This document shows, in pieces, positions 61,841-64,000 of a DNA stretch of 64,000 nt. The stretch's first letter is position 1. Each line of letters starts with the position of its first letter. The translations under genes were made by a program, and so were the position numbers. The notes beneath the pieces are model-generated. The model did no database searches. It was not told the origin of the DNA and saw only the letters and a list, made by a program, of their open reading frames with translations. Origin of the DNA: Euglena gracilis (taxonomy: Eukaryota; Euglenida; Euglenophyceae; Euglenales); contig CP154954.1 in NCBI GenBank assembly GCA_039621445.1, forward strand, positions 17,328,589-17,392,588, written 5' to 3'.

Positions 61841-61930
61841 GGGGTAAACCCCCCCACCTCCCAGGTGGGGGGGGGGTCGACCCTCCACCAGGCCTTCCCG
61901 TTCTGCCCTGGGGTGTGGGGCATGGGGGCC
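61841..61930. repeat. Family L repeat copy
   Basis: AATGCTGTGGGGGGTAAACC, CCAGGTGGGGGGGGGTCGACC, CAGGCCTTCCCGTTCTGCCC, as in 48890-49115. Confidence 0.6.
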
Positions 61931-62705
61931 CCATTTTGTGCCATGACTCATAGATGATTTCCAATTTATGAATGATAAGTGCTGGTGAATGAAAGGTCAA
62001 GGTAATCGGGACAAATGCAAGCTGATGAAATCTGGCCTCCTGCAGTTTGTGCAACAATGGCCATGAGGATATGTGTTTTTCAAATTTGCCAAAATTTGCC
62101 AAAATTCACCAATTTTACTGAATTTTGGCAATCTCTTGGCCTTTTTGGGGTTTTTTTGCCAATTTCTGCTGGGAAGTAATCCCATCCCGACTTGGGAAAA
62201 TTTCGCAGATTTGGACCAGATTTTTACCTGCAATCGCAAGTCAAGGCCAGGGCCCGAGAAAAAAATTCGCAGTTTCAGTCATTTTGTGAAATGGGTGTAT
62301 ATTTTGAGCTGTCATTCACACTTTTTCAACAAAAAGCCCCCCAAAAACATGACTTTTGCAATTTAGGGAACAAATATAGAATTTGGTGGCTGAAAACCCC
62401 GAAAATGAAAAAATTAACAACAGTTTTGCTCCGCCATTTTTAAGGTTTTTTTCCCTCAAGTGCAGATTTGTTCCCTGAGGTTCAGTCATGGCCTGGGCCA
62501 ATGATGGCCCTGAATATCTCTTTTTTGGGGGGCACGAACCGCCGGATTTTTTTCCTTGCAGTCAGGGTTTTCCCCCCTTGTCGAAGCACCCACATTACAA
62601 ACATATCACTCCCCTCCACTTCATCTTCACCCCGTCTCTTCCGGTGCTTTGACCTCCCCTGGGGGGGGGGGTCGGGCCGAGTGCCCCCCTCTTCTCTACC
62701 GCCAA
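61931..62705. other. Unassigned interval
   Basis: GCCAAAATTTGCCAAAATTC repeats near 62085. No supported gene; opposed frames only. Confidence 0.35.
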
Positions 62706-62805
62706 GGTTCCGGTCACAGGTTGCAGGTCATGGGGGTGTTACGACCACTCCCCCGGTCACAGGTTGCAGGAACCCGGTCGTACAACAAGGGGGGGGGGGG
62801 GGGGT
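62706..62805. repeat. Family A repeat copy
   Basis: TCCGGTCACAGGTTGCAGG twice with TGGGGGTGTTACGACCACTC between, ending CCCGGTCGTACAACAAGGGG: the family of positions 1-90 and 1296-1400, here 60 kb away. Confidence 0.7.
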
Positions 62806-62861
62806 ATGGCTTGGATGGAAAAAGGGGGGTGGGCCTGCTCTTACTGTGCTCACCCCCACAG

Positions 62862-63040
62862 ACCGCCCTCCCCACGATGATGCACCCCATCAGCCCCCTG
62901 CGCTTCATGCTGGGCGTGATGACCGTCGGCCCCCTCTCCTTCGTGGGCCTCGTCTGCGGGCTGTACAACGCCGAGGAGGCGTACCACACCCCGGCCTGGC
63001 GCCAGAGCCGCCGCGTCGTGCACAGGGCAGGGGCCCCCTC
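62862..63040 (+). CDS. Membrane-protein exon, duplicated (copy 2)
   Basis: After GTGCTCACCCCCACAG the frame runs MMHPISPLRF, MLGVMTVGPLSFVGLVCGLY, NAEEAYHTPAWRQSRRVVHR, differing from copy 1 (49832) by M/V and a few silent bases. The similarity covers the acceptor region and ~20 bp past the coding part, and stops near 63041. The first exon bases differ (11 nt shorter), so the upstream reading frame is not the same as in copy 1. Confidence 0.55.
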
Positions 63041-63099
63041 TAATGGCATGGTCCATCTCGTTGTTGTTTTTTTTTTGCAAGCAGACATCGAGCCAGACT

Positions 63100-63325
63100 T
63101 TTTTTCAGTCGGGTGCCTACCCCACATGGGGAGGTGGGTGCTAGGGGCAGGCACCCCATAGCACCCCTGCCAACCCCCCCCCCCCCAGGGGGCCGGGTTT
63201 TGGGCAAGCATCCGACCCTGGGTCCCCCGGGCTGCCCCACCCCCCCCCGGGTGCGCCTGCCAGGGGCAGGCACCCTATAGCCCCCACCCCCCCCCTCCCC
63301 CGGTCGGTAAAAAAAAAGCTGCACC
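63100..63325. repeat. Family D repeat copy
   Basis: CAGTCGGGTGCCTACCCC, GTGCTAGGGGCAGGCACCCC, GGGTTTTGGGCAAGCATCCG, GTGCGCCTGCCAGGGGCAGG, CGGTCGGTAAAAA. This is the uninterrupted counterpart of 56929-57603. Confidence 0.65.
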
Positions 63326-64000
63326 AGCCAATTTTTTTGTGTTTCTTGTCTTCCCCTCCCATTGACGTTCAGGTCAAGGGTGATGGACGTTTTTTTGTTG
63401 ATTTACACCTGCGCCTTCCTTGCAGGACCTCTTCGGGCCTTGAAAGGGTCCAAAGTCTTGGCTTTGGGTCTCCCAATCATACATCTCTTTGAGGTTTTGC
63501 AGACCCCCTGGGGGGGCTGCTGTAGCCAGCCCCGATTCTGGTCCAGCCCAGCTGCAGCCCCCCCCCCCCCCCGGGGGGATGCTCCTTGCCCTGCTAGCCA
63601 GCCCCTTTTTGGAGGGTCCAGCCCAAAAATTTGCAGCGCAAAGCGCCGGAAAAAGGTGTTCAAAAATGGCAAAAATGGTGTTTTGGGGCATTTTGGGGGG
63701 GGTTGCATGTGCTCATTTTTTTTTCAATATTGTGTTTTGCAGGTATTTTTTTAGGCCATTGTCCGATTTTGGCCTAGCCTGGCCCACCTCAGGTCCAGCC
63801 GGGGTCCAACCTCCCCCCCTCTCGCTGGGGGGGCTGGCCAGCCCAAATTTCTAGCCCTGGCTCAGCAACCCCCGGGTCGTTAAAGAGATGCATGCTCCCA
63901 AACTTCTTTTTTTGGGTGATTCTGAACACCGAGAAAGATTGAACCGCTTGTTGTATGGCCACCCATGTTGAACGATCACCCCCTGGTCGTTCGCTGTGGG
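63326..64000. repeat. Family E copies, hairpin and unassigned end
   Basis: GTAGCCAGCCCCGATTCTGG, poly-C/GG, GCTAGCCAGCCCCTTTTTGG, the hairpin GCGCAAAGCGC (63638-63648), then GGGGGGGCTGGCCAGCCC at 63826. No gene supported up to the window end. Confidence 0.5.

Overview
The window reads as nuclear DNA of a eukaryote, most likely a microalga or other protist. Several coding exons are GC3-rich and bounded by GT-AG introns. One gene has introns of only 45 and 49 nt. Most of the 64 kb is non-coding repeat DNA full of long poly-C and poly-G runs. I cannot name the species. There is no operon structure, no rRNA gene and no complete long gene. Most long open frames are products of repeats or of low-stop G/C sequence.

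Layout. 0-3.6 kb: a TA-flanked Tc1/mariner-type MITE, AT-rich and pyrimidine tracts, and poly-C/poly-G terminal-inverted-repeat (TIR) elements. 3.7-13.6 kb: scattered plus-strand exon-like segments (a Cys-rich zinc-binding segment, SPRY-like pieces, a terminal exon split by a G-run frameshift, a MIB/HERC2-like domain), perhaps one or more E3-ligase-like genes with large repeat-filled introns; a diverged ~1 kb tandem duplication lies at 8.2-10.2 kb. 15.2-16.8 kb: remains of a pogo-like transposase gene with helix-turn-helix and C-terminal parts, no catalytic core, and an acidic tail of similar exons. 14.2-24.8 kb: a satellite family that expands at 20.1-24.8 kb into 66-bp arrays inside a 1.35-1.57 kb higher-order repeat. 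25-31 kb: a BED-like exon, palindromes, TIR elements and the 3' end of a LINE reverse transcriptase. 31.5-34.3 kb: a foldback next to a minus-strand coiled-coil exon, then mini-satellites. 34.5-42.7 kb: G/C-run repeats, a tRNA-Ala-like segment, and MITEs with target-site duplications (TSDs). 43-44.4 kb: a TIR element, a perfect palindrome and AT-rich DNA. 47.8-48.1 kb (minus): first exon of an L-type-lectin cargo receptor. 49.8 and 62.9 kb: two near-identical copies of one exon. 52-57.6 kb: nested transposons, including a 1.37 kb Mutator-like element carrying degenerate TTAGGG repeats. 57.6-64 kb: more MITEs, tandem repeats and G/C-run families.

The main story is a community of short non-autonomous DNA transposons. 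Each is built from poly-C/poly-G runs and TIRs, several have clean 8-10 bp TSDs, and they insert into each other. Several otherwise different families share a small covarying hairpin (stem, GAA/AAA/TTC/TTT loop, stem), and two unrelated TIR elements carry TTAGGG-like sequence. Family letters used below: A (ACAGGTTGCAGG repeat), B (hairpin repeat with TATATCCCACC), C (360-bp, 10-bp TSD), D (TGCC...GGCA hairpin repeat), E (GCTGGCTGG repeat), F (TACCGGGG MITE), H (ACGTGACC ends), J (TTATTGTCCC ends), L (TTCCCGTTCTGCCCTG repeat), M (TTCGATATAAGGAGG repeat), N (200-bp TIR element).
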